7,716 nucleotides of DNA from SIG588 sp045533175 (GTDB taxonomy: Bacteria; Bacillota; Clostridia; Oscillospirales; Acutalibacteraceae). The stretch covers positions 1 through 7,716 of the forward strand of contig JAZSHJ010000017.1 in the NCBI GenBank assembly GCA_045533175.1, written 5' to 3'. The notes beneath the pieces are model-generated. The model saw only the letters and a list, made by a program, of their open reading frames with translations. It did not search any database and was not told the DNA's origin. The number at the start of each line of letters is the position of its first letter. Positions within the stretch are counted from its first letter, which is position 1. A program made the translations under genes and the position numbers. This document shows, piece by piece, positions 1-6,436 of this stretch.

Positions 1-129
1 TGCTGTCCGCGACCGAGCAGCGTTTCGTAACTTTTTCGGTTTTGCGAAGCAAAACGGCGTCTGTTCAAGACGCCGAGAAAAACGTTACACGGACTTCGCC
101 GAAGGCGAATGTCCCGACACCGGCACAAA
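1..129. repeat. Structured non-coding direct repeat, copy 1
   Basis: This copy matches positions 204-332 base for base over 129 bp, at an offset of 203 bp. It may extend further left, because the window starts inside it. It is dense in inverted repeats. There is a 7-bp hairpin with a GAA loop at 39-55 and a 7-bp hairpin with a GTTCA loop at 56-74. Outer arms GTAAC-T5 (27-36) and A5-C-GTTAC (78-88) enclose both, giving a three-way-junction shape. A fourth imperfect hairpin with a GAA loop lies at 91-114. Short open frames through it look accidental, since they consist of the same repeat read in different frames and have no ribosome binding site. The family is not recognised; it could be a REP/MITE-like interspersed element or a structured RNA. 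Confidence 0.9.
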
Positions 130-203
130 AAACCGCACACACCCATTCGGGTGGCTTTTCTTGTTGGTTTTGTGTGTCCCAATCTCGCACCGCGAAACAG
201 CGG
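130..203. other. Spacer between repeat copies, with two hairpins
   Basis: This 74-bp stretch is not repeated after copy 2. It holds a CACCC-ATTC-GGGTG hairpin (140-153) followed by a loosely T-rich tail, which could be a weak terminator reading rightwards. It also holds the left arm of a perfect 7-bp hairpin, GCACCGC/GCGGTGC (187-193 and 200-206), whose right arm crosses into repeat copy 2. If the true repeat unit begins at that hairpin, copy 1 should be preceded by the same left arm just outside the window. No coding potential was seen. Confidence 0.55.
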
Positions 204-332
204 TGCTGTCCGCGACCGAGCAGCGTTTCGTAACTTTTTCGGTTTTGCGAAGCAAAACGGCGTCTGTTCAAGACGCCGAGAAAAACGTTACACGGACTTC
301 GCCGAAGGCGAATGTCCCGACACCGGCACAAA
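204..332. repeat. Structured non-coding direct repeat, copy 2
   Basis: This is an exact copy of positions 1-129 with the same hairpins shifted by 203 bp (242-258, 259-277 and 294-317, inside an outer stem at about 230-291). Its right end is sharp: identity stops at 332, inside the AAGGAG ribosome binding site (331-336) of the next gene. The element therefore forms the whole visible leader of that gene. No good sigma-A promoter was found between the repeat and the gene, so transcription must start within or upstream of the repeats. Confidence 0.9.
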
Positions 333-344
333 GGAGTTGACCGT

Positions 345-860
345 ATGAAAATTGCCGTTCTTGGATACAGCGGGGCGGGAAAATCCACCTTGGCACGCAT
401 GCTGGCCGCCACCCACGGCACGGCTGTTTTTCATTTTGATGCGGTACAATTTTTGCCGGGGTGGGAGATCCGTAACACCGAAGAAAAGCGGCGCATCACC
501 GAAGCTTTTTTGGATTCTCACGACGCGTGGGTGATGGACGGCAATTATACCCGCTTCTCCTTTGAACGACGGATGGAGGAGGCGGACACGATTATCCTTT
601 TACTGTTCAATCGCTTTTCCTGCCTTGCGCGCGCCTATCGTCGCTATCGGAGATATAAACACACCACCCGCCCCGACATGGCCGAGGGGTGCAATGAAAA
701 GTTTGACGCGGAATTTGCGAAATGGATCCTGTACAAAGGACGAACAAAAGCGGTGCGCGGACGGTTCAAACAGGTGATCGCGCAATATGGTGACAAAGTG
801 ATCGTCCTTAAAAACCAGCGGGACTTGGATCGGTATATCCGCACCCTTGCAAAACCTTGA
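345..860 (+). CDS. P-loop nucleotide kinase-like protein (FlaR/YqaC type)
   Basis: This 171-residue protein belongs to the small adenylate-kinase-like P-loop proteins, often annotated as DNA topology modulation protein FlaR. The family's true substrate is not established. The Walker A motif GYSGAGKS sits at residues 7-14 directly after the first strand. A HFDAVQFLPGW segment (30-40) and a WVMDGNY segment (62-68) are typical of the family. A basic, Arg/Tyr-rich lid-like stretch lies at 90-110. The start at 345 was chosen because it follows AAGGAG (331-336) by 8 nt and begins with the usual MKIAVLG. An in-frame ATG at 312 would add 11 residues encoded by the upstream repeat and is unlikely. The upstream leader is the repeat element, and the next gene's promoter overlaps this gene's 3' end. 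Family is called with good confidence; function is uncertain, and the FlaR name should not be read as a proven role in DNA supercoiling. Confidence 0.82.
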   Translation: MKIAVLGYSGAGKSTLARMLAATHGTAVFHFDAVQFLPGWEIRNTEEKRRITEAFLDSHDAWVMDGNYTRFSFERRMEEADTIILLLFNRFSCLARAYRRYRRYKHTTRPDMAEGCNEKFDAEFAKWILYKGRTKAVRGRFKQVIAQYGDKVIVLKNQRDLDRYIRTLAKP

Positions 861-875
861 AATGGATTGTATACT
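847..875 (+). promoter_or_regulatory. Sigma-A-type promoter for the membrane protein gene
   Basis: TTGCAA (847-852) and TATACT (870-875) are separated by exactly 17 bp. The -35 box lies inside the last codons of the upstream gene. The predicted start near 882 leaves a leader of about 30 nt before the ATG at 913. The two plus-strand genes may therefore be expressed separately, although no terminator lies between them and readthrough is possible. Confidence 0.6.
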
Positions 876-912
876 GTATGTGTAACCCATTCCGACGAAC
901 GGGAGGATGCTT

Positions 913-1374
913 ATGAAAAAGACGGTTTGGCCTTTCGCCCTTTTCTATTACCTTCTGGTGCCGTGTGTGTACCTCGGTGGTTTTGAATCGGTTGTGTTGC
1001 TTTTTCGCTCTTCAAAACACGCCGACAACCTTGTGGATGCCGTTGTGGTTTCCTTTATCCTTGTGTTGTTCTTCCTGCCCGTTTTGACCGCGGTGATGAT
1101 GCGGCTGAGCCTTTTGAAATGGTATGTGGACCCCTTTGCCGCCGCCGAACTGCCGCTTTTCCTTTATGGCTTATCGCTTCACGGCAACTTGAAACAAACC
1201 GATAATTGGCTTACCGCCGTGCAACTGACGAACGCGGCGCTGTGCGATGACGGCCGCTTGGAATGGCTGGTTTTGGTGGGTACGTTTTTGTTCGGATTGG
1301 CTTTCTCGCTTTCCTTTGCCAGAACGCGAGGCGAAAGCATCGGCTACCGCTTGCTTTCGAAAATTATAAAGTAA
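913..1374 (+). CDS. Small integral membrane protein, function unknown
   Basis: This 153-residue protein is not recognised as a member of a named family. It is strongly hydrophobic, with likely membrane segments at residues about 7-31, 41-63, 74-90 (weaker) and 117-135. Short charged stretches separate them, and the C-terminal tail is basic (RTRGESIGYRLLSKIIK). No catalytic motif or cysteine cluster is visible. The ATG at 913 was preferred over the ATG at 907 because the GGAGG at 902-906 is directly adjacent to 907 and lies 6 nt before 913. MKK is also a usual membrane-protein start. It has its own promoter (847-875) and ends at a strong terminator, so it is the last gene of the plus-strand pair. 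There is no evidence linking its function to the upstream kinase-like protein. Confidence 0.75.
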   Translation: MKKTVWPFALFYYLLVPCVYLGGFESVVLLFRSSKHADNLVDAVVVSFILVLFFLPVLTAVMMRLSLLKWYVDPFAAAELPLFLYGLSLHGNLKQTDNWLTAVQLTNAALCDDGRLEWLVLVGTFLFGLAFSLSFARTRGESIGYRLLSKIIK

Positions 1375-1408
1375 AACGACGTCCCGCTTCGCGGGGCGCC
1401 GTTTTTTT
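1373..1408. terminator. Bidirectional intrinsic terminator between convergent genes
   Basis: A long stem with one A-C mismatch and one G-T pair is capped by CCCGC-TTC-GCGGG (1383-1395). It is flanked by AAAACG (1373-1378) and CG followed by seven T (1402-1408). Reading rightwards it ends the membrane protein gene. Reading leftwards it follows the glycosidase-like gene with a T4 tail. The T-run overlaps the stop codon of the minus-strand gene (1407-1409), so the two genes share the site compactly. Confidence 0.88.
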
Positions 1409-3269
1409 ATTCCTCAAACCAATCTGCCATCATCATAAGCAGGCGGCCGTTCGCGCTGGCATTGGGCATCCACGGTGTCCAGTAGGGATCGTTATCCGCG
1501 AATCTCTCCAACATATAATACTGCGGGGACATTCCCCATGTGAACTGCGCCGAAAGCGTTTCCCACGCTTTGTCCCGTTCGCCACCGAAAATCCAGTTGT
1601 AAAACCAGTACATATCGGAAAATGAGGTGTACCACGTGTGTCCCGCCCAGGGATCGGCGTTGTGGCCTTGGAACAGCAACCCGTCGTTCATCCGCCCCGT
1701 GAGTCCGTTTTTCATCATTCCGCGATTACGATAATACTGCTCGACCATCCGCGCTTCCCGACTGCACGGCGGGATGACCTTTGCGCGGATCAGCATTCCC
1801 GGGCCGTCGGTGGCGTAGGATCCGTAAGGCGGATCGGTCATCTCCACACCGAGATCGAAGGTGAGGCGCATTTCGTCCCCAACAATGCTTTTGTCCGCCA
1901 ATTCGTGCAAAATTGCCTTCATACACGCCATATAATCCTCATAGCCTGCGCGCACTTCGTCGGCACGCGGATCGGAAAAGTGCCGGAACGCTTCGGCCAA
2001 CCACTCGTAACCCATCAGGTTAAATGCATCGGTGAAAGTCCAGCTTTGGAATTCACCCGGCCAATCGGAGGATTTCATCGGCGGAAAAATACCTACCCCC
2101 TTGCAACTGCCGTCCCGCGTTTTATCGCGTTGCCGTTCCATCCAGCAAAAAGCTTGATACAACGGCTCTTTAAATTTGTTGAACGCGTTCGGATCGTCCC
2201 AGAACAGCAGGCTGCGCGCACAGCCCCACACCGACGCGCCCGTAATGCTGCCCCAGCGGTTACCGCTTAAGTTTTGTACTGCACCCGTATCGTCCCCTTC
2301 TTTCACCTGCAAGGTGAAAAAGTAGGTGTCATACGCCGTTTCGGTGTATCGGCGGAAATCTCCCAGGCGATCCAGCGCCATCAAAAACTCCACCGCTTCG
2401 TTGGGCCATATCACCCGTTGCAGTCCTCCCTGGCGGGGAAGCACGTAATTCCTCCCCACGGGATATGCAAACATCTGCAAACTTTGTGCCACCAGACTGT
2501 TCACCATCGGGCGGTGTTCCTCGCCGCCGGGCGTGTGGTGTAACCGTGTAAGTTCGGTTTGCCAAAAGGCGATAGCGGATGCTTTTTCCGCTTGGTAATC
2601 GAACTCCTCTGCCGTCCCGTGGCGAAAGGCACAGTAAAACCGCCGTGTTTCGCCTGCCGCCAGCGTGAAGCGCAACTGCAACACGTGGCGCTGATGCCAT
2701 TCCAACCCCGCGACGTCCCCTTGCCATGACAACGCAAACCCCTCGGTGTTCTGCAAACGAATCGTATACTCCTCATCGGCAATGACGGGCGCGTCCCACC
2801 GCCACGCAGAAGGCAAAAAGCCCCAGTTGTACACGTTGGAATCGTACCGTGCATAACCATCCACTTCGGTGCCGACCAGATGATCCTCCCGTCCCGTGCG
2901 GGGAAGCAGGGTGATTACGTCGCACACGTCACGGTCGGTTTGGTTTTGAATGCAAAACTCGGTGTAGCACGTGGGCACGCGCGAGGTGTTGCAAAAGCTC
3001 TCCATACGGATGGTGTACTCTCCGCAGGGTTGCGACAGCGCATGCACGGGAATGCCGTCCTCCCGCACCTCATATTGCACGGCGGTGAAATCGGGAGAAC
3101 GCATATCCTCCCCCACCAGCACACGCAACCCCGCCGAGCGATAACCACTCGTTTGTTCCACCACATCACCGCAAATAAGCCGTAGTTCGGGCCACATGGT
3201 GAACATATTCTCCGCAAACGGCGGGTGTAAATACCGTTTGTTGGTAAACGGCCGTTGCCAATTTTTCAT
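1407..3269 (-). CDS. Six-hairpin glycosidase-like protein, cytoplasmic
   Basis: This 620-residue protein has the layout of (alpha/alpha)6-barrel glycoside hydrolases. A beta-rich N-terminal region (about 20-215) is followed by a helical region (about 230-620) rich in Trp, Tyr and acidic residues. Conspicuous stretches are VIWPNEAVEF (286-295), WGSITGASVWG (339-349), SDWPGEFQSWTFTDAF (401-416), DLGVEMTDPPYGSYATDGPG (472-491) and the Trp/Tyr-rich GHNADPWAGHTWYTSF (535-550). Acidic residues in these motifs are candidate catalytic groups, but the general acid and base cannot be assigned by eye. There is no signal peptide, so it probably acts on imported oligosaccharides. The start at 3269 follows AGGAG with 8 nt spacing. 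It lies 61 bp after the cysteine-rich gene, with a terminator hairpin filling the gap. The specific GH family and substrate are not recognised; it could also be a catalytically inactive relative. Confidence 0.7.
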   Translation of the reverse strand: MKNWQRPFTNKRYLHPPFAENMFTMWPELRLICGDVVEQTSGYRSAGLRVLVGEDMRSPDFTAVQYEVREDGIPVHALSQPCGEYTIRMESFCNTSRVPTCYTEFCIQNQTDRDVCDVITLLPRTGREDHLVGTEVDGYARYDSNVYNWGFLPSAWRWDAPVIADEEYTIRLQNTEGFALSWQGDVAGLEWHQRHVLQLRFTLAAGETRRFYCAFRHGTAEEFDYQAEKASAIAFWQTELTRLHHTPGGEEHRPMVNSLVAQSLQMFAYPVGRNYVLPRQGGLQRVIWPNEAVEFLMALDRLGDFRRYTETAYDTYFFTLQVKEGDDTGAVQNLSGNRWGSITGASVWGCARSLLFWDDPNAFNKFKEPLYQAFCWMERQRDKTRDGSCKGVGIFPPMKSSDWPGEFQSWTFTDAFNLMGYEWLAEAFRHFSDPRADEVRAGYEDYMACMKAILHELADKSIVGDEMRLTFDLGVEMTDPPYGSYATDGPGMLIRAKVIPPCSREARMVEQYYRNRGMMKNGLTGRMNDGLLFQGHNADPWAGHTWYTSFSDMYWFYNWIFGGERDKAWETLSAQFTWGMSPQYYMLERFADNDPYWTPWMPNASANGRLLMMMADWFEE

Positions 3270-3284
3270 ATTCGTCTCTCCTAA

Positions 3285-3320
3285 AGCAAAAGCACCGAAA
3301 ACGGATTCGGTGCTTTTGTT
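3285..3320 (-). terminator. Terminator-like hairpin after the cysteine-rich gene
   Basis: Twelve perfect pairs, AAAAGCACCGAA (3288-3299) with its complement (3306-3317), close a six-base loop and extend outward by up to three more pairs. Read leftwards, the stem ends in TTTT followed by GCTTT. Read rightwards it ends in TTTTGTTGTTTT. The left base of the hairpin is only a few bases from the AGGAG (3278-3282) of the glycosidase-like gene, so that gene has no room for its own promoter after the hairpin. Confidence 0.8.
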
Positions 3321-3330
3321 GTTTTACTGT

Positions 3331-5103
3331 TTATGCTACGTCTACGCCGTAGCAATCGTCACAGTAGCCGTAGCCGTCTCCATCCCAGTTCAAGTCGCCG
3401 TAGGCACCGCAATCGTCACAATAGCCGTAATCCCAATAGCAGTCGTAGCAAAGGGCGTAGCCGTTTTCCACGTTGGCCGCCGCATCGCCGCACGCATCAC
3501 ACGCGCCCGCGGGAACTTGGTTCGGCGCACAGCAATCGTTGCACAGCGCTTCGCCGTCGAAGTAGTGCACGGTGGCAAATTCACCGCAGTTATCGCAGAT
3601 GTCGCTTTCCCAGAAGCAATCTTCACACACCGGATGATCGCGGTAGGTGTCGTATGCCTCGGCGCCGCACATTTCGCATGCATCCTCGATGGCGGGTGCC
3701 GTGGTGCTCGGCGTGGCGTTGTCGGTCGTGTCGTCGGTGGTGCTTTCGGAACCGCTGCCGCCCGCGCAATCCGCGCAGAGGTGATCGTCGTTCAGATAAT
3801 CAAAATCGCCGCACTCTTCACACAGGTCACACGCCCAGTAACAATCTTCACACAGGTCGTGGCCTTTGTACTCTTCGGTCGCGGGGGCATCGTGGCACAT
3901 ATCGCACATAACCGCTTCCGCAACGGCGTCTTTGCAATCTTCGCACCGACCGTCATACATCACGTCAAACTTCCCACACTCGGAGCACATGTCGTATTTG
4001 CTATGGCAAACGCTGCACAGATCGTAGTCGTGTTTAACGCTATCGGCTTCGCGCTCGCCGCACATTTCACACAACACCGTGCTGCCGTCTTCCACTTTGG
4101 CGATAAAATCATTGATCTCTTCTTCGGTGATCTTGGTGGAATCCACGTTGCTGAACGCCACCGTCAGCTTCATTTCGCCTTCCTCCGTCTTGGCTTTGAA
4201 GGTGATCTTGCTGAGCAATTCCTCCTTCACCGTGAAGACGATCTCCACCGCCTTGTCCGCGGAGGTGTAGGTGTAGGTGTCGTCCTCCATCTTGGATTTC
4301 AACTCGTCGTTCAGATATTCGTCACAGATATCGTTGAAAAAGCGCTCATCGTCGTTGCTGTAGCGAGCGCATATTTCCAACGCCGCCGCAGCGGCAAGTG
4401 CCTCCCAATCGATCTTCTTTTTGCCGAACACCTCGTCCATCGCGGGTGCCACCCAATCCATGTCGATGCCTTCGTCTCTCTTCATGTAATTTTCGCCGTT
4501 CTTGCCGTACGCCACACCGTCGTAAAGGAGCGTTTGGATGCTCTCGGATTCGGCCCACATGGTGCTGTTGACCGGATTTTCACGATCCAAGATCATGCGG
4601 AAATCCGCCGTTCCTTCGTTGGCCTCTTCCGCATCGCCCGTCTTGAAATAGGTGGTGGTCTTCAAGGTGATGTTCTTTGCTTTAAAGGTGGCTTTTGCCG
4701 CCGCCGCCAACGTGCTGTAGGAAGCTTCCGGCTTCTCCTCTTCCTTTTCGGGGAACAGGCCGAACCAATCGGTCATAAAGCCGGCGACCACGCCGCCCGC
4801 CAACGCGAGCAACACCACGATCAACACGATGATCAGCGGCAGTTTGCTCTTCTTTTTCTTCTTCGGTTGCTCCACGGGGGGCACGGACGCTACAGGCTCT
4901 GCGACCGCCACGGGTGCTGCCGTTGCCACAGGTGCCGCTTCCGCTGCAGGGGCTTCCTCGACCACAGGGGCTTCCTCGACCACAGGGGCGGCTTCGACCA
5001 CAGGGGCCGCTTCCGCCGCAGGGGCGGGCTGAGCCGCACCGCAATCGGTGCAAAAACGGCTCGCGTCTTCCAATTGTTTGCCGCAATTCGGACAGAATTT
5101 CAT
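3331..5103 (-). CDS. Membrane-anchored zinc-ribbon protein with four external CxxC units
   Basis: This 590-residue protein has five parts. Residues 1-22 form a zinc ribbon (CPNC and CTDC). Residues 25-80 are a Pro/Ala/Val/Glu linker with a repeated VVEEAP-like motif. A basic patch (KKKKKSK, 81-87) precedes one membrane helix (about 88-109). An ectodomain of no recognised family spans about 125-340. The C-terminal 345-584 region holds four units of eight cysteines each. By the positive-inside rule the ribbon is cytoplasmic and the cysteine units external. The N-terminal ribbon plus one helix is a common Firmicutes architecture of mostly unknown function; the external array is unusual. The start at 5103 follows a near-perfect AGGAGG by 7 nt, downstream of a consensus-like promoter (5151-5179). 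A terminator hairpin follows the stop. A role in metal binding or envelope sensing is inference only. A 652-codon open frame on the opposite strand is an artefact of codon composition. Confidence 0.85.
   Translation of the reverse strand: MKFCPNCGKQLEDASRFCTDCGAAQPAPAAEAAPVVEAAPVVEEAPVVEEAPAAEAAPVATAAPVAVAEPVASVPPVEQPKKKKKSKLPLIIVLIVVLLALAGGVVAGFMTDWFGLFPEKEEEKPEASYSTLAAAAKATFKAKNITLKTTTYFKTGDAEEANEGTADFRMILDRENPVNSTMWAESESIQTLLYDGVAYGKNGENYMKRDEGIDMDWVAPAMDEVFGKKKIDWEALAAAAALEICARYSNDDERFFNDICDEYLNDELKSKMEDDTYTYTSADKAVEIVFTVKEELLSKITFKAKTEEGEMKLTVAFSNVDSTKITEEEINDFIAKVEDGSTVLCEMCGEREADSVKHDYDLCSVCHSKYDMCSECGKFDVMYDGRCEDCKDAVAEAVMCDMCHDAPATEEYKGHDLCEDCYWACDLCEECGDFDYLNDDHLCADCAGGSGSESTTDDTTDNATPSTTAPAIEDACEMCGAEAYDTYRDHPVCEDCFWESDICDNCGEFATVHYFDGEALCNDCCAPNQVPAGACDACGDAAANVENGYALCYDCYWDYGYCDDCGAYGDLNWDGDGYGYCDDCYGVDVA
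3352..4071 (-). repeat. Four tandem eight-cysteine units in the protein
   Basis: Units lie at residues 345-390, 400-446, 476-524 and 535-584. Each has CxxC, then 13-14 residues, CxxC, 6 residues, CxxC, 10-15 residues, CxxC. The third motif is always followed by G. The second is followed by Y-W or F-W in three of the four units. A Ser/Thr/Asp-rich linker (about 450-475) splits the array into two pairs. At DNA level a 21-base stretch at 3352-3372 recurs at 3409-3429 with one mismatch, both encoding YGYCDDC, which suggests recent internal duplication. Confidence 0.85.
4928..5017 (-). repeat. 18-bp tandem repeat encoding the Pro/Ala/Val/Glu linker
   Basis: Five 18-bp units (4928-4945, 4946-4963, 4964-4981, 4982-4999, 5000-5017) encode six-residue steps of the VVEEAP type. 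Two neighbouring units (4946-4981) differ by one base, and the repetition fades at both ends. Since 18 is a multiple of 3, changes in copy number would alter linker length without breaking the frame. The linker spaces the zinc ribbon away from the membrane on the cytoplasmic side. Confidence 0.8.
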
Positions 5104-5150
5104 ATCTACTCCTCCTCAGATGTTCTATGCATCCGTACTATGTATAAGAT

Positions 5151-5179
5151 ATAATAACAGTTGTTTAACGAAAAGTCAA
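5151..5179 (-). promoter_or_regulatory. Sigma-A promoter of the cysteine-rich protein gene
   Basis: On the minus strand TTGACT (5174-5179) and TATTAT (5151-5156) are separated by 17 bp. The predicted start is near 5144, giving a leader of about 40 nt that contains the AGGAGG at 5111-5116. Placed after the terminator of the kinase gene (5221-5248), it makes the cysteine-rich gene an independent transcription unit. Confidence 0.8.
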
Positions 5180-5220
5180 ACAAAAAGATGGCTTTTCTGC
5201 ATCTCTGTCGCAAAAAGCAG

Positions 5221-5248
5221 CAAAAGCATCCCCGTCGGGATGCTTTTG
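5221..5248 (-). terminator. Intrinsic terminator of the hexosamine kinase gene
   Basis: A perfect 12-bp stem, CAAAAGCATCCC (5221-5232) with 5237-5248, has a four-base loop. On the minus strand it begins 13 bp after the stop codon and is followed by a CTGCTTTTTG tail. Read rightwards it also has a T5 run a few bases later, but no plus-strand gene ends here. Confidence 0.87.
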
Positions 5249-5261
5249 CACAACTTTTTCG

Positions 5262-6359
5262 TTACAAATAGGACGCCACGATGGCTTTCATTTCGTCCCA
5301 ATGGGCTTCCATATCCGCCGCCAGCGCCAACTGTGAACGGCAACGAATAAGGTTATGTTCGGGATACTTTGTCTTGAAATAGACATCCCCCTGCAAATAG
5401 TCGGTGAGGAAACGCATGGCCACTTCCAATGTCATCATTTTGGCGCCTTCGGGCAACAGCATGACCTCTTCCTTCGGCAGGCGGCCGCCGCACCCCTCAA
5501 GGAACCCTTTGGTGTACGCTTCAAACATGTTGAGATTGATTGCCACACGACTGAGATCGGGTTCGTCCTCGGCGGCGGTGTTGGCACCGAAACGGATGGC
5601 GTCACCGAAATCATTGACCGAATATCCGGGCATCACCGTATCCAGATCGATCACACACAGGGCGGTGCGGGTGTCTTTATCCAACATCACGTTGTTGAGC
5701 TTCGTATCGTTATGGGTAACGCGCAACGGCAATTCACCCGCTTCGCGTGCGTTTTCCAACACATCGTAAAAATCCTCACGGAACTTTAAAAAGTCCGTTT
5801 CGTGCTTGACCTGTGCCGCGCGACCGCACACGTCCTCTTCCAACGCTTTCAGGAAATTCCGATACCGCACGGGCGTGTTGTGAAAATCCGGAATGGTTTC
5901 GTGCAACTCCTCGGCGGGGAAGGCGCTGAGATCACGCTGGAACTGGCCGAAAGCCAAACCCGATTGATAGAAATCCTCGGCGCGTTCGGGGGCGTCCAAA
6001 CAGATCGCATCTTCGATGAATTCATACATACGCCAACAACCGTTCTTATCGGTGTGGGTGTAGCCGCCGTCCAGCGTGGGGATCATGTGCATCACGCGGC
6101 GACGGTCGGTGGTGCGTGCCTGCAGATAGTCGGTGACCTTCTTAATGTTTTCGGTCACCCATTCGGGATTTTTAAACACCGTCGTGTTGATTGCTTGCAG
6201 AATATAGCGGCGTTGACGGCCGTGCTCGTCCTTGCAAGTGATAAGGAACGTGGAGTTGATGTGTCCGTTGCCGTAGGGAACACACGCTTCCGGCGAACCT
6301 TTCATGGCAAACTGATCCAAAGCCGCCGCCGATTGCGACAAACGAATGTTGCTTTTCAT
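5262..6359 (-). CDS. nahK: N-acetylhexosamine 1-kinase
   Basis: This cytoplasmic enzyme phosphorylates GlcNAc or GalNAc at C1 with ATP. In bifidobacteria it acts in the lacto-N-biose/galacto-N-biose pathway. The 365-residue product matches remembered bifidobacterial NahK (about 360 residues) along its length. Matching segments are PYGNGHINSTFLIT (28-41), YILQAINTTVF (52-62), LRVTHNDTKLNNVMLD (212-227), IDLDTVMPG (237-245), DFGDAIRFGANTAAEDEPDLS (250-270) and GDVYFKTKYPEHNL (324-337). The HND motif (216-218) carries the expected catalytic Asp and the DLD motif (238-240) the metal-binding residues of the aminoglycoside-phosphotransferase fold. The ATG at 6359 was chosen because an upstream TTG start at 6446 would lie before the predicted transcription start. 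GGA sits 12 nt upstream, a rather long spacing. No lacto-N-biose phosphorylase or sugar transporter is adjacent. Related choline or homoserine kinases fit less well. Confidence 0.9.
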   Translation of the reverse strand: MKSNIRLSQSAAALDQFAMKGSPEACVPYGNGHINSTFLITCKDEHGRQRRYILQAINTTVFKNPEWVTENIKKVTDYLQARTTDRRRVMHMIPTLDGGYTHTDKNGCWRMYEFIEDAICLDAPERAEDFYQSGLAFGQFQRDLSAFPAEELHETIPDFHNTPVRYRNFLKALEEDVCGRAAQVKHETDFLKFREDFYDVLENAREAGELPLRVTHNDTKLNNVMLDKDTRTALCVIDLDTVMPGYSVNDFGDAIRFGANTAAEDEPDLSRVAINLNMFEAYTKGFLEGCGGRLPKEEVMLLPEGAKMMTLEVAMRFLTDYLQGDVYFKTKYPEHNLIRCRSQLALAADMEAHWDEMKAIVASYL

Positions 6360-6387
6360 GCTACGATACCATCCTTTGTTGTTTTTT

Positions 6388-6403
6388 GCGGCAGGAATGC
6401 CGC
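6388..6403 (-). promoter_or_regulatory. Leader hairpin of the hexosamine kinase gene
   Basis: A perfect 6-bp GC-rich stem (GCGGCA and TGCCGC) closes a four-base loop in the predicted 5' leader, between the promoter and the ribosome binding site. On the minus strand it is followed by A residues rather than T, so it is not a terminator for this gene. It may stabilise the leader or be incidental. Confidence 0.45.
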
Positions 6404-6436
6404 CGCTTTTAAGAATCGCACGTCGTACCTTTTTGT

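Noticed and set aside
1..332. CRISPR array
   Set aside because: There are only two copies, each 129 bp, with a 74-bp spacer and no cas gene. CRISPR repeats are far shorter.
42..421. Several short open frames across the repeat region on both strands
   Set aside because: They are the same repeated bases read in different frames, have no ribosome binding site, and follow the hairpins rather than any codon pattern.
3196..5154. A 652-codon open frame on the plus strand opposite the cysteine-rich gene
   Set aside because: It overlaps a gene with a clear promoter, ribosome binding site, zinc ribbon, membrane helix and cysteine repeats. The plus-strand product is rich in Val, Ala, Ile, His and Arg, as expected from reading the complement of that gene, and it has no domain I recognise and runs through two terminator hairpins.
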